Origin: Deltaproteobacteria bacterium
GTDB taxonomy: Bacteria > Desulfobacterota_B > Binatia > UBA9968
Assembly: GCA_016193385.1 (NCBI GenBank)
Contig: JACPSF010000033.1
Coordinates: 1-21,189 of the forward strand
Reading direction: 5' to 3'
DNA: 21,189 nucleotides
This document shows positions 7,185 through 15,440 of the stretch, in pieces. The number at the start of each line of letters is the position of its first letter. The stretch's first letter is position 1. Below the pieces are notes generated by a model, which worked only from the letters and a program-made list of their open reading frames with translations, was not told the origin of the DNA and made no database searches. A program made the translations under genes and the position numbers.

Positions 7185-7658
7185 ATGCGGAAGGCGGATA
7201 TTGCGTGCGGGTTTGTCCTTCTCTTTTTCGGCGGGCTCGTGCTGCGGGAGTCGCTTGAATTAAAGATTGGCTGGGGGCTGAACGGCCCTGAAGCAGGCTT
7301 CTTTCCTTTCTGGCTTGCTACGGGCCTCGTGATTTGCAGTACGGTCATCATGGTCCAGGCATTCCTGGACCATTCACCCTCTGGCCGGCGCCCCTTCGTT
7401 AAGAGGGGGGCCTGGCTTCCGGTCATCAAAGTAGCCCTCCCTGCCTTTGGTATGGTAGCCCTCACCGAGGCTATAGGTCTCTATCCGGCTGCCTTTATTT
7501 ACCTTGCCGCCTATATGCGATGGATTGGCAAGCACCGCTGGATCACCACCGTCCTGGTAAGCATTCTTTTGCCTGTTGTTAGCTATTTTATCTTTGATAG
7601 GTGGTTCCTCATCCCCATGCCGAAAGGTTACTGGACCTGGATCAGTGGACTTTACTGA
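7185..7658 (+). CDS. tctB: Tripartite tricarboxylate transporter small membrane subunit (TctB family)
   Basis: The 157-residue membrane protein has four hydrophobic segments at about residues 7-23, 40-60, 81-105 and 115-150, as expected of TctB. It starts MRKADIACGFVLLFFGG, typical of the family, and contains GPEAGFFPFWLATGL, the conserved glycine/proline segment after the first helix. A GGGAGG lies directly against the ATG at 7185 and an AAGGA 13 bases upstream, so initiation may be inefficient, fitting a subunit made in smaller amounts. TctB is required with TctA for cation-driven uptake. The gene sits between TctC and TctA genes. Confidence 0.88.
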   Translation: MRKADIACGFVLLFFGGLVLRESLELKIGWGLNGPEAGFFPFWLATGLVICSTVIMVQAFLDHSPSGRRPFVKRGAWLPVIKVALPAFGMVALTEAIGLYPAAFIYLAAYMRWIGKHRWITTVLVSILLPVVSYFIFDRWFLIPMPKGYWTWISGLY

Positions 7659-7675
7659 AGGTAAGAGACTATTTG

Positions 7676-9169
7676 ATGGAAGCAATAGGCAACCTCCTTA
7701 TGGGATTTCAAATCGCTCTGTCACCGTACAACCTCGTTATTGCGACTCTTGGGATTGTCCTGGGAACCATCATCGGGGTGCTCCCCGGACTAGGAGGGGC
7801 CAATGGTGTGGCGATCCTTCTTCCGGTTACTTTTGTCATGCCGCCGACCTCCGCCATCATTCTCCTCTCATGCATCTATTGGGGCGCTCTATTTGGTGGG
7901 GCGATAACCTCTATTCTGTTCAATATTCCCGGAGAACCCTGGTCCGTTGCGACTACCTTTGATGGTCACCCTATGGCAAAAGCGGGCAGAGGGGGAGAGG
8001 CCCTGACTGCTGCCTTTACCTCCTCCTTTTTTGGCGCCGCCTTCGCCATCATTCTGGTGACTTTCTTTGCGCCCCTTATCGCCGAGTTCTCGCTTAAGTT
8101 CGGCCCGCCCGAGTTTTTAGGCATTCAGATGCTCACGTTTAGCGCCTTTGTGGGATTAGGGGGCGGCTCGGTTCCCAAGACCCTTGCCTCTATCTTTATC
8201 GGGTTCATCCTGGCAGCCGTGGGTCTGGACATTGTCAGTGGACAGTTGCGCCTCACCTTCGGAACGGTAGAGCTGATGCGCGGATTCAATTTTGTGGTGG
8301 CGGTTATCGGTCTTTTCGGCATCGGTGAAATTTTCTTAACCGTCGAGGAAGGTCTTGAGCTAAGGGGCGTTCAGGCGAAGGTAGATTTGCGCACTGTCAC
8401 AAGAACATTGAAAGGGCTGCCTCAATACTGGAGGACCTTTATCCGTGCGGCGCTGATCGGATCGTGGATGGGAATTAAACCCGGCGGGGCTACACCTGCC
8501 TCTTTCATGAGCTATGGTTTTGCTAAACGGCTTTCCAGAAATCCCGAGACGTTCGGCAAAGGGGCCATTGAAGGGGTCATCGCCCCTGAGACCGCAGCCC
8601 ACGCCGCCGGGGTTTCTGCTCTACTACCCATGATTACCCTGGGCATCCCTGGTTCACCCACGGCTGCCGTGATGTTGGGGGGACTGATGATTTGGGGACT
8701 GCAACCGGGGCCGATGCTTTTCAAGGAGAAGCCCGAATTCGTCTGGGGACTGATCGCCAGTATGTACACGGGAAACGTCATCGGGGTATTGATCGTTATG
8801 CTTTTTGTGCCTTTTTTTGCTGCGATCCTAAGGCTTCCCTTCGCGATTCTCTTTCCCTCCATCGTCTATGTCTGCGCCATTGGTTCGTTTGCAGTGAATA
8901 ACAGCACCACGGATATCTGGTACATGATGCTCTTTGGGGTGGTGGGTTATGTCTTCAAAAAACTTGATTATCCGATCGCCCCGATGGTTCTCGCCCTGGT
9001 CCTGGGAGATATGGCAGAGTCTGCCTTGCGCCAGAGTCTGATTATGTCTCAAGGCTCTCCGATGATCTTCTTTGCCAGCCCGATCAGCGCCGTCTTGGTC
9101 ACAGCCTCCATCCTTCTTATGATCTGGCCCTTCATTAGTTCCTACCTGCACGGAGACAGAGCGGTTTAG
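7676..9169 (+). CDS. tctA: Tripartite tricarboxylate transporter large permease (TctA family)
   Basis: The 497-residue polytopic protein is the main permease subunit of the TTT system, with about 12 hydrophobic segments. Diagnostic features are GVLPGLGGANGVAILLP near residue 40, the first of two TctA glycine-proline loops, and TLGIPGSPTAAVMLGG in the second half, its repeat. The longer in-frame start at 7601 lies inside the TctB gene; the ATG at 7676 (or the TTG just before it) gives the usual N-terminus MEAIGNLLMGFQ and is preceded by GAAGG. The gene ends 32 bases before the convergent DUF4124 gene. Transport is driven by an ion gradient in characterised relatives. Confidence 0.92.
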   Translation: MEAIGNLLMGFQIALSPYNLVIATLGIVLGTIIGVLPGLGGANGVAILLPVTFVMPPTSAIILLSCIYWGALFGGAITSILFNIPGEPWSVATTFDGHPMAKAGRGGEALTAAFTSSFFGAAFAIILVTFFAPLIAEFSLKFGPPEFLGIQMLTFSAFVGLGGGSVPKTLASIFIGFILAAVGLDIVSGQLRLTFGTVELMRGFNFVVAVIGLFGIGEIFLTVEEGLELRGVQAKVDLRTVTRTLKGLPQYWRTFIRAALIGSWMGIKPGGATPASFMSYGFAKRLSRNPETFGKGAIEGVIAPETAAHAAGVSALLPMITLGIPGSPTAAVMLGGLMIWGLQPGPMLFKEKPEFVWGLIASMYTGNVIGVLIVMLFVPFFAAILRLPFAILFPSIVYVCAIGSFAVNNSTTDIWYMMLFGVVGYVFKKLDYPIAPMVLALVLGDMAESALRQSLIMSQGSPMIFFASPISAVLVTASILLMIWPFISSYLHGDRAV

Positions 9170-9200
9170 GGGCCGGACGGGCCTGTCTCGCTTACAAGAG

Positions 9201-9710
9201 TTATTTGGGTTGGATGTACTGGCGCGAGCCGCCGTCGAAAACGCTCGGATGGGTGAATCTCCGGTCGTCAAAGCTCGGTCGGAAGGTTCCCCGGCAGCTC
9301 TGTACGTGGCGGCCGCATTGGGGGCTCTTGAGTTTCGAGACTAGAGTATTGACGACGACAATCGTGACCTGCTGTGGATTGTAGTGAACGATCGGGGTCG
9401 GCGTTTTGGCGAGCTGTGGCTCCGACGGTGCGGGCTCCGCTTCGAAGGTCGGCTCTTCGACGGCTTGCTCTGCAGCCGGTGTCGTTTCGATCGACTCGTT
9501 CGTTGGCCGCATGTCCGTGCGGACAATCAATCGGGTTGAGCCCTTGATTGATTCCGGGATTGAGCTTGCGTTGTCGGTGAAATGAATGACGCCCCGTGGG
9601 TCGGTCCATTGAAAAACCTGAGCCTTCAAAAGCGCGGGGGCGGTTAGCGTCAGCGCCAACGACAGCAGAAAGACTCTCGGCGTCCGTCCCGCAAAGACCC
9701 TAACGCACAT
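9201..9710 (-). CDS. DUF4124 domain-containing secreted protein
   Basis: The 169-residue protein has a basic signal peptide (residues 1 to about 31, ending LLKAQ) followed by VFQWTDPRGVIHFTDN, the start of the DUF4124 domain found in many proteobacterial envelope proteins. The middle is rich in Glu, Pro and Ala and probably extended; the C-terminal part has two cysteines (about residues 116 and 123) and a tail rich in Arg and Phe. The ATG at 9710 has GGAG seven bases upstream and lies inside the end of the preceding lyase gene, with an 11-base overlap, so translation is coupled. Function is unknown; location is predicted periplasmic. Confidence 0.8.
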   Translation of the reverse strand: MCVRVFAGRTPRVFLLSLALTLTAPALLKAQVFQWTDPRGVIHFTDNASSIPESIKGSTRLIVRTDMRPTNESIETTPAAEQAVEEPTFEAEPAPSEPQLAKTPTPIVHYNPQQVTIVVVNTLVSKLKSPQCGRHVQSCRGTFRPSFDDRRFTHPSVFDGGSRQYIQPK

Positions 9711-10557
9711 AACGCTTCTCCAGCTCCAAATAGGTTTCAAGCCCCACAAGTTCGTCACGTTCCTTGAATGAACTCATGCCTTCCAATGAGCCTACCTCAC
9801 CATTCAGCCTCGCTGCGAGGACGCGTTTCGCTGCTCCGATAAAAGCCCGCTGTAGGTCCGAAGGAAACAGGACGATCTTAAAGCCTAACACCGCGAGTTT
9901 GTCTACCGGGAGCATAGGGCTTTTGCCGCTCTCTGTCATATTATAGACGAGCGGCGCCTTGATTTCCTTCACGATCGTCTCAACTTCCACAACGTTTCCG
10001 GGGGCTTCGATGAAAATGGCGTCAGCGCCCGCCCGTAAAAAAACTCGCGCCCTTGAGATGGCGTCTTCCAGGCCGTAGACCGACCGGGCATCCGTCCGGG
10101 CGATAATCACCGTTTGGGGATCTTGCCTGGCATTGACCGCCGCCTCGATTTTTCCAGCCATCTCTTCAGCGGAGATCAAGCTGTGTCCCTCGTAGTGTCC
10201 GCAGCGCTTGGGAAAGATCTGATCTTCGATGTGAAAGGCGGCCACTCCGGCATCTTCGAACTCTCTGACCGTTCGGATGACGTTCACGGCGCTGCCGTAA
10301 CCGGTGTCGGCGTCGGCAATGACCGGAAGGGTGGTCGCGCGAACGATCTCTTTGACCCTTTGAAGGACTTCCGTGGAGGACAAGAGACCCAAGTCGGGGA
10401 AGCCCATACTCCTGGCGATTCCGCCACCCGTTGCGTACACCACGGGAAAGCCTGCTTTTTCGATGAGCTTGGCGCCCATGCCGTCGTAGGCGCCAGGGGC
10501 AAGCAGGATTTCTTTGCCGGCGAAAAGCGCGCGCAGTTGCCTTCGGACGTCTGCCAT
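9700..10557 (-). CDS. Isocitrate lyase/PEP mutase superfamily enzyme
   Basis: The 285-residue protein belongs to the PEP mutase/isocitrate lyase superfamily, TIM-barrel enzymes that form or cleave C-C or P-C bonds next to carboxylates. It shows the metal-binding DADTGYG (Asp82, Asp84), EDQ at 111-113 and KRCGH at residues 117-121, the loop that carries the catalytic cysteine in lyases. This favours a 2-methylisocitrate lyase- or dimethylmalate lyase-like activity over a phosphonate mutase, but substrate specificity cannot be read. The start ATG at 10557 has GAGGGG nine bases upstream. It overlaps the DUF4124 gene. It lies next to a carboxylate transporter operon on the opposite strand, which may or may not be related. 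Confidence 0.87.
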   Translation of the reverse strand: MADVRRQLRALFAGKEILLAPGAYDGMGAKLIEKAGFPVVYATGGGIARSMGFPDLGLLSSTEVLQRVKEIVRATTLPVIADADTGYGSAVNVIRTVREFEDAGVAAFHIEDQIFPKRCGHYEGHSLISAEEMAGKIEAAVNARQDPQTVIIARTDARSVYGLEDAISRARVFLRAGADAIFIEAPGNVVEVETIVKEIKAPLVYNMTESGKSPMLPVDKLAVLGFKIVLFPSDLQRAFIGAAKRVLAARLNGEVGSLEGMSSFKERDELVGLETYLELEKRYVR

Positions 10558-10587
10558 GGAGTGGCCCCTCAGAAAAGTGGTAAGATG

Positions 10588-10617
10588 ACTTTAGCAGAAA
10601 TCGGGCGGATTCACCAA
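10588..10617 (-). promoter_or_regulatory. Possible promoter of the PEP mutase-family/DUF4124 operon
   Basis: On the minus strand TTGGTG (10617-10612) and TAAAGT (10593-10588) are 18 bases apart, eight of twelve consensus bases. The site lies about 30 bases before the ATG, in the gap between this gene and the tRNA hairpin. Confidence 0.35.
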
Positions 10618-10717
10618 TATCCGAAGGCCATGGCGCATTTATCGACCCGAGATATCAGATCAGCGTATGGTAGCGCTTTGAGGGACCGTGTGGTCAGTGT
10701 AGACGGCAGGAAACAGG

Positions 10718-10738
10718 AAGGGGCCTGTGCGGCCCCTT
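10718..10738 (-). terminator. Hairpin after the initiator tRNA gene
   Basis: AAGGGGCC and GGCCCCTT form a perfect 8-bp stem with a 5-base loop, nine bases past the encoded CCA end of the tRNA on the minus strand. The following minus-strand bases (CCTGTTT) are only modestly T-rich; on the plus strand TTTTGAGTTTT follows, so it could act in either direction. A role in ending tRNA transcription is the natural reading. Confidence 0.6.
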
Positions 10739-10746
10739 TTGAGTTT

Positions 10747-10823
10747 TGGTTGCGGGGGGTGGATTTGAACCACCGACCTCAAGGTTATGAGCCTTGCGAG
10801 CTACCAGACTGCTCCACCCCGCG
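10747..10823 (-). tRNA. Initiator tRNA-Met (CAT anticodon), CCA encoded
   Basis: The 77-nt minus-strand gene folds as a complete cloverleaf with anticodon CAT (10789-10787) in loop CTCATAA and TTCAAAT in the T loop. The acceptor pairs CGCGGGG with CCCCGCA, leaving the C1-A72 mismatch that marks bacterial initiator tRNA for formylation and blocks elongation use. The 3' ACCA is encoded. The anticodon stem is CAAGG/CCTTG, so only two of the three canonical G-C pairs next to the loop are present; pair 29-41 is A-U. It has its own promoter and downstream hairpin and appears to be a single-gene unit. Confidence 0.97.
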
Positions 10824-10841
10824 ATAACATTTAATCCATAT

Positions 10842-10870
10842 CTTCTACACGGGGTTTGGAGCAGAGTCAA
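10842..10870 (-). promoter_or_regulatory. Promoter of the initiator tRNA gene
   Basis: TTGACT (10870-10865) and TAGAAG (10847-10842) on the minus strand have a 17-base spacer and match nine of twelve consensus bases. The predicted start leaves a leader of about ten bases before the mature tRNA 5' end, to be removed by RNase P. Confidence 0.6.
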
Positions 10871-10910
10871 GGAAGGGGGAGAAAAAAGGATAAAGGATGA
10901 GGGCGGAAAT

Positions 10911-11336
10911 ATGGAGCATGAAAGGCGAAATCCTTTTTTAACCGTAGATATCATCATCGAGGTCGAGGGGCGGGGGATCGTTCTCATCGAAAGGAAAAAT
11001 CCACCGCACGGTTGGGCGCTGCCGGGCGGGTTCGTGGATTATGGAGAGAGTTTGGAGCAGGCGGCGGTGCGGGAGGCGAAAGAAGAGACCTCCCTTGACG
11101 TAACGTTGGTCGAGCAGTTCTATACCTACTCTGACCCGAGCCGCGATCCCCGGCATCACACGGTCTCCACGGTTTATATCGCCAAAGCGAAGGGAAGGCC
11201 GAGAGGGGCTGACGATGCGAAGAGAGCTCAAACCTTTACTGAGCGGAGCCTTCCTTCCCCAATTGTCTTTGATCATTCGCAGATCCTAAGGGACTATTTT
11301 GATTACAGGAAGGCAGGAAAAAGGCCAAAACTTTAA
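10911..11336 (+). CDS. Nudix hydrolase
   Basis: The 141-residue protein hydrolyses a nucleoside diphosphate linked to another moiety. The Nudix box is present: Gly40, Glu46 and the REAKEET block at residues 54-60, with Mg2+-binding Glu58 and Glu59; the usual glycine after EET is replaced by Ser61, a tolerated change. N-terminal [30 protein letters not shown] matches the ADP-ribose pyrophosphatase-like subgroup. The ATG at 10911 is chosen because longer in-frame starts run into the tRNA gene; GGCGGA lies just upstream. It is divergent from the tRNA and convergent with the AAA+ ATPase gene. Substrate is unknown. Confidence 0.88.
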   Translation: MEHERRNPFLTVDIIIEVEGRGIVLIERKNPPHGWALPGGFVDYGESLEQAAVREAKEETSLDVTLVEQFYTYSDPSRDPRHHTVSTVYIAKAKGRPRGADDAKRAQTFTERSLPSPIVFDHSQILRDYFDYRKAGKRPKL

Positions 11337-11426
11337 CCAATCCCTAGCAGGCACGGCAGGATTACTTTTCGTCTCCCCGTTCGCGTTTGTGATCCAGACG
11401 TGCACCAACCGGGATATGCCCAAGGG

Positions 11427-13111
11427 TTATCTTTTGCGCTCGAAGAAAGCGTCCTCTCGATGGACGTAGCCGTGAAGTTGCTCGTCGCCTAAAGAGCGCA
11501 CACGAAAATAACTCCCCGTCTTACTCACTACGCTGATGCGGGTCCCTGGTTGGAGGGTGGCTATGATATTGGCATCGGACCCTGGCTGGTCGCGAAGGAA
11601 GGAAGGACCAACAACGTCAAAGTTTCCTAGATAGGCTTGCTGCTTCGTCTTTGCAGTTTGCTTAATTTCGTTGTGGGGTTCCTTGATGGCCGGCGGGCTC
11701 GGCCCTGAACCGAGTCGTTCGACCTGAGATACAACCGCCGTCGCGCCTTTCCGCGTCGGGCTTTTTTGCGCAGGCACAGCACGTTGGAGGGTTCGGGAAG
11801 ATTCGGTTTGGTTCGCTTCGTTAATCGCAGCGCTGTTCTGTTCTAACTCTTCTGTGCGTAACAGCGGGGAGTCAGATAGTCGGACAGGAGATGGTTTATC
11901 CGGGACAGTTTCCTTAGAAGTTAGTGCCGCCAGCTTGGTCTGGATCTGTGCAATGCTTTCCCGCCCTATGGCAACAAAATCCTCGACATAACCGCTCAAA
12001 TCCGAAAGGGCCACCCCGCCGTGCTTGGAGTACAGCACCGCCCCGCTTCCTGCCATTAGGACCACCACCAGCAAGGTGATTCCTAGCCCCCATAGTCTTC
12101 TGTGCGAACCAAAGCAGTCAGACTCCTTTTCCATTCCCACCGTGAAGCCATCGAAATCTGGCGGCCATGGCTCCTCCACCCTGACGAACTCCGACCGCGA
12201 CGGCTCCTCCTCCATCGGGTGCTCTTCGGCCTTGGGTCTTGTGGGCTCAAACCCCTCCGGCGGCTCCAAGCCATCCGGCAAAGCTTCTCTCTTGACCTGA
12301 GGAGAGTCAAGAAGCTGCAGATCGCGAGCCACCGCCTCTACCATCTCGGCGGAGACCCGGCTCTTGGAGGCCGCATAGGCGCTGAGCAGAGCGTTGTCGC
12401 AAATGACGTTGATGAGCCGGGGAATCCCCGCCGAATAGCGGGCGATCTTCTCAACGGCCGCAATGTTGAACAGCTCTCTGCCTTCGTAGCCCGCTCGCTT
12501 AAGCCTGGCCTCCATGTAGGGTGCCACCTCATGGCTCTTGAGCGGCGCAAGCCGGCATCTGAGCGCCACGCGCTGGTTGATCTGGCGCAACTCGGGCCGC
12601 TCGAGCTTTCGCTCCAGCTCGGGCTGCCCCATCAAGACAATCTGTATCAGCTTCTCCTTGTCGGCCTCCAGATTGGACAGCAGCCTGAGCCCTTCGAATA
12701 AGTCATCGCTCAGCCCTTGGGCTTCATCGATCAAGAGCGACACGATGTGCCCTTCCTCTAGCTGGTCGACCAGATAGTCATTGAGCCGCCCCACTAGTGT
12801 CAATCTATCCTTGGCCGACTCCGATAACCCCAATTCTTTCAAGACGAGCCACAGCAGTTCAACAAAACTCAACCGGGGATCAAAGATAAAGATTGTGTGA
12901 ACGCTCGCCTCGACGCTGCGCATGAACCTTCTAAGCAATGTCGTCTTTCCGGTGCCCGCCTCGCCGATGACGACGATGAAGCCTTTTCGAGCCTCATGCC
13001 GCACAGCAGGGTGGTAAAGGCTTCCTGGTAAACCGGGTTGGCGTAGAAAAAACGAGGATCGGGCGTAACGCTAAATGGCAACTCTAAAAACCCAAAGTGC
13101 TTGGCATACAT
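11427..13111 (-). CDS. ExeA/GspA-like AAA+ ATPase with membrane segment and C-terminal SH3 domain (apparent frameshift)
   Basis: The intact protein would have about 560 residues. The first 43 (from ATG 13111) read YAKHFGFLELPFSVTPDPRF, the typical ExeA start, then the frame is lost at an A4 run (12987-12984 on the minus strand); the rest is open from there to 11427. A one-base insertion giving A5 restores LEKGFIVV, as in relatives. The second part contains Walker A GEAGTGKTT, Walker B LLIDEA, a transmembrane segment (about 350 residues in), a Ser/Thr/Pro-rich periplasmic linker and a C-terminal bacterial SH3 domain with DQPGSDANIIATLQPG. ExeA-type proteins help insert secretion or pilus multimers through peptidoglycan. 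Using the internal ATG at 13004 would delete the conserved N-terminus. Whether the break is real or an assembly error is open. Confidence 0.82.
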
Positions 13112-13124
13112 AGGTCTATCCGCC

Positions 13125-13150
13125 GTCAAATACTACGGCCCCTATTTGAC
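13125..13150. repeat. Perfect 8-bp inverted repeat upstream of the AAA+ ATPase gene
   Basis: GTCAAATA (13125-13132) and TATTTGAC (13143-13150) are perfect inverted copies separated by ten bases, starting 14 bases before the ATPase ATG. The position suggests an operator or leader hairpin; no regulator is identified. Confidence 0.65.
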
Positions 13151-13159
13151 CCCTCCTAT

Positions 13160-13195
13160 TCCCAGTTATAAAAGGCTTCCTACCTCAAACTGGGA
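13160..13195. repeat. Second 8-bp inverted repeat upstream of the AAA+ ATPase gene
   Basis: TCCCAGTT (13160-13167) and AACTGGGA (13188-13195) are perfect inverted copies with a 20-base spacer. It lies directly beyond the first inverted repeat. The spacer is AT-rich (ATAAAAGG), so it could enclose promoter elements, but no good hexamer pair was found. Confidence 0.6.
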
Positions 13196-13415
13196 TTTAT
13201 GTCTATCCCTGCCCGCAAACCAAGTTCGGGTTGATATAGCAGCCCCTTACCGGATACTCTCTGCCCCAAAATTGGCGCTTGGGCCCAGTTTGTTGTCTCT
13301 GGCCAGCGCCGGGGGACGCTCGAAGGCGGGCTGGCCCGTCGCTGCGGAGGAAGTTTGAATTCTTTGCGGTTCAGCCTCAAAGAGGAAATTCTTATCATTT
13401 TCATTATTTCTACAG

Positions 13416-13454
13416 AAAAACCGGGCGGAGACCGGGGGTTTAAGCTCACCGGTT
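13416..13454 (-). terminator. Weak terminator candidate after the TRAP permease operon
   Basis: On the minus strand AACCGG (13454-13449) can pair with CCGGTT (13424-13419), followed by a T5 run (13420-13416). The loop is long (24 bases) and contains a third CCGG, so several short stems are possible. It lies about 30 bases past the permease stop. Confidence 0.3.
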
Positions 13455-13482
13455 AAGGCTAGGGATCACGGTAAATTGCGCT

Positions 13483-15432
13483 TCACTTGAGTTGTGGAAC
13501 TTCGGAGCGACGTGTGAGTCTGTTAGCCAGCTCGGTCCCCGCCGCCGCGACCGCCACCAGCGCCAGACCGATGAGATCGCTCTTCCATCCGGGATAGATG
13601 AGCGTCACGGCTCCAACCGCAAGAAGGATGCGTTGCCACCAGAAAACCGAGCCGAAGCAATAGCCGGCCATGGCTCCAGCGAGGGCAATAGTTCCGATCA
13701 CCGCTGTCGTCGCCGCCAGCAGGACTTCCCCGACGGAGCCGTGCATCAGGAGCGCTGGCTGGTAAACAAAAATGAAGGGCGCAATGTAGCCTACAATCCC
13801 GAGCCTGCTTGCCTCCCATCCCGTTTTCCAATAGTCGGCCTTGGCAATGACCGCCGCTGCATACGCGGCCAGGGCCACCGGCGGCGTAACCAGGGACATA
13901 CAGCCAAAATAAAAAATAAACAGATGGGCGGCCAAAGGTTCCACACCCATCTTTGTGATGGCCGGAGCTACAAACATAGCGAGGACAATGTAGACTAATA
14001 GGGTCGATGCCCCCATCCCCATGATGATCGAGGCGATGGCCGTGAGCACGAGCAAAAGCCAGAGATGACCACCGGAAGCTTCGATCAGGCCGGAGGAAAG
14101 GGTCATCCCCAGGCCGGTGAGCGAAACCGCAGCCATGATGATGCCAATGACGCCGGCCGCGGGCCCAAGATCCGCGAAGGCCAGGGCTCCTTGCTCGAGC
14201 GCGCTCTTTATTTTACTTGGGCCGAGCCTGGTTTCTTTGCGCAGATAGCTGACTGCCACTAGGACCAATGTCGAATAGAGGCCTGATTTGGCTACGTTGT
14301 ATCCGAGATAGCCGATAAAAAAGAGCAAGACGACAATGGGGAGAATGAAAAACCAGCCTTCCTTTAGGGTCTTAAAAAACCCGGGGATCTCTTCTTTATC
14401 CAAGCCGCGCAGCCCGGTCTTAGCGGCCTCAAAGTCCAGCATGAAGTAAAGGGCTATATAGTACAGGAGGGCGGGGAGAAACGCGGCGACGGCCACCGAC
14501 CAGTAGGGCATTCCCAGGATCTCGGCCATGAGGAAGGCGGCGGCGCCCATAACCGGCGGCATGATTTGCCCCCCGTTGGAAGCGGCCGCCTCGACCCCGC
14601 CGGCGAAAGCGGAACGGTAACCCAGGCCCTTCATCATGTTGATGGTGATCGGCCCATCCACAACGACATTGGCCACAGCGCTCCCGGAGACGGTGCCGAA
14701 GAGGCTGGAAGCAAAGACGCATACCTTGGCCGGGCCTCCTCGATACTGTCCGACGAGCGAGATGCCGAGCTTGAGAAAAAAGTCGCCCGCTCCTGAGACC
14801 TGAATGAACTGGCCGAAAATGACATAGGTGGCGACGATGACGGTAAAAATCTCCAGCGCCAGGCCAAAAAGGGCGCCATCGGAGCTATAGAAGTGGCCGA
14901 TCATTCGCGCGTAGGAATAACCCCTGGTGAAGAGGAAGCCAGGGAAGTAGTTGCCGAACAGGACGTAAGCTATGAAAAAGGCGCCGAGGATCGCAACGGC
15001 CGACCCCACGGTGCGCCGTGCGGCTTCCAAAGTCGTCAGGAGTGAGATCCCTCCCAGGATGAGAAGGAGCGGGGTCGGCTGGCCATAGAAGCGAGTCACC
15101 TGCTCCCAGTTAAGAAACATATAGAAAGCGCTGACGCCACCGCCAATGGTCAGCAAAACGTCATACCAAGGCACGCGGTTACGCGGGGCCTTCTTACTGG
15201 CTGGAACCAGCATGAACACGAGAATCAGAATTATGGTGTATACCAGCGCGCGGTGGGCTCCGTAGAGTTCGAGACGGAAGTAGCTGAAGAGGTCCCCCAC
15301 ATAAAGGAGGATATATAGGCCCAGGAGAAACGCCAGAGTCGAAACGAACTTATCCAAAAAACCCGAAAAGCGGCGACCTCTTCCGGCTGCCAGGGCTTCG
15401 CCGGATCTGTCTAAAAGTTCGGTTGCCTCCAT
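13483..15432 (-). CDS. TRAP transporter fused permease (DctQ-DctM type)
   Basis: The 649-residue polytopic protein is the fused small-plus-large membrane subunit of a TRAP transporter, the class used with TAXI binding proteins. The N-terminal third (about 170 residues) has the four-helix DctQ-like part; the remainder is the DctM-like transport domain with FGTVSGSAVANVVVDGPITI and GGQIMPPVMGAAAFLMAEI, both highly conserved in this family, and a second half containing MGMGASTLLVYIVLA and VTPPVALAAYAAA. The ATG at 15432 lies eight bases after the TAXI gene stop. Uptake is driven by a Na+ or H+ gradient. It is the last gene of the operon; length matches the fused family. Confidence 0.93.
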   Translation of the reverse strand: MEATELLDRSGEALAAGRGRRFSGFLDKFVSTLAFLLGLYILLYVGDLFSYFRLELYGAHRALVYTIILILVFMLVPASKKAPRNRVPWYDVLLTIGGGVSAFYMFLNWEQVTRFYGQPTPLLLILGGISLLTTLEAARRTVGSAVAILGAFFIAYVLFGNYFPGFLFTRGYSYARMIGHFYSSDGALFGLALEIFTVIVATYVIFGQFIQVSGAGDFFLKLGISLVGQYRGGPAKVCVFASSLFGTVSGSAVANVVVDGPITINMMKGLGYRSAFAGGVEAAASNGGQIMPPVMGAAAFLMAEILGMPYWSVAVAAFLPALLYYIALYFMLDFEAAKTGLRGLDKEEIPGFFKTLKEGWFFILPIVVLLFFIGYLGYNVAKSGLYSTLVLVAVSYLRKETRLGPSKIKSALEQGALAFADLGPAAGVIGIIMAAVSLTGLGMTLSSGLIEASGGHLWLLLVLTAIASIIMGMGASTLLVYIVLAMFVAPAITKMGVEPLAAHLFIFYFGCMSLVTPPVALAAYAAAVIAKADYWKTGWEASRLGIVGYIAPFIFVYQPALLMHGSVGEVLLAATTAVIGTIALAGAMAGYCFGSVFWWQRILLAVGAVTLIYPGWKSDLIGLALVAVAAAGTELANRLTRRSEVPQLK

Positions 15433-15440
15433 CGGATTTC

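Larger units (their letters stand above)
13112..13482. other. 371-bp intergenic stretch with inverted repeats
   Basis: No convincing gene lies between the ATPase start and the TRAP permease stop; a plus-strand 85-codon frame from 13101 has no family features and is rejected. The stretch holds two inverted repeats close to the ATPase start (13125-13150 and 13160-13195), an AT-rich segment at 13391-13408 with three tandem GATAAT-like hexamers on the minus strand, and a weak terminator-like CCGG repeat structure near 13416-13454. Confidence 0.6.

Noticed and set aside
9170..9200. Terminator between the TctA and DUF4124 genes
   Set aside because: Only four-base GGCC pairings without a T-run can be drawn in this convergent gap.
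10114..10827. Plus-strand frame of 237 codons running through the tRNA gene
   Set aside because: It is antisense to the PEP mutase-family gene and crosses the tRNA and its hairpin; not a plausible gene.
12980..13000. Programmed -1 frameshift in the ATPase gene
   Set aside because: The CGAAAAG context lets only one of the two codons re-pair, and no clear downstream structure was seen, so an indel is more likely.
13101..13358. Plus-strand 85-codon frame in the long intergenic gap
   Set aside because: No good ribosome binding site, it overlaps the ATPase start and inverted repeats, and the residues show no domain.
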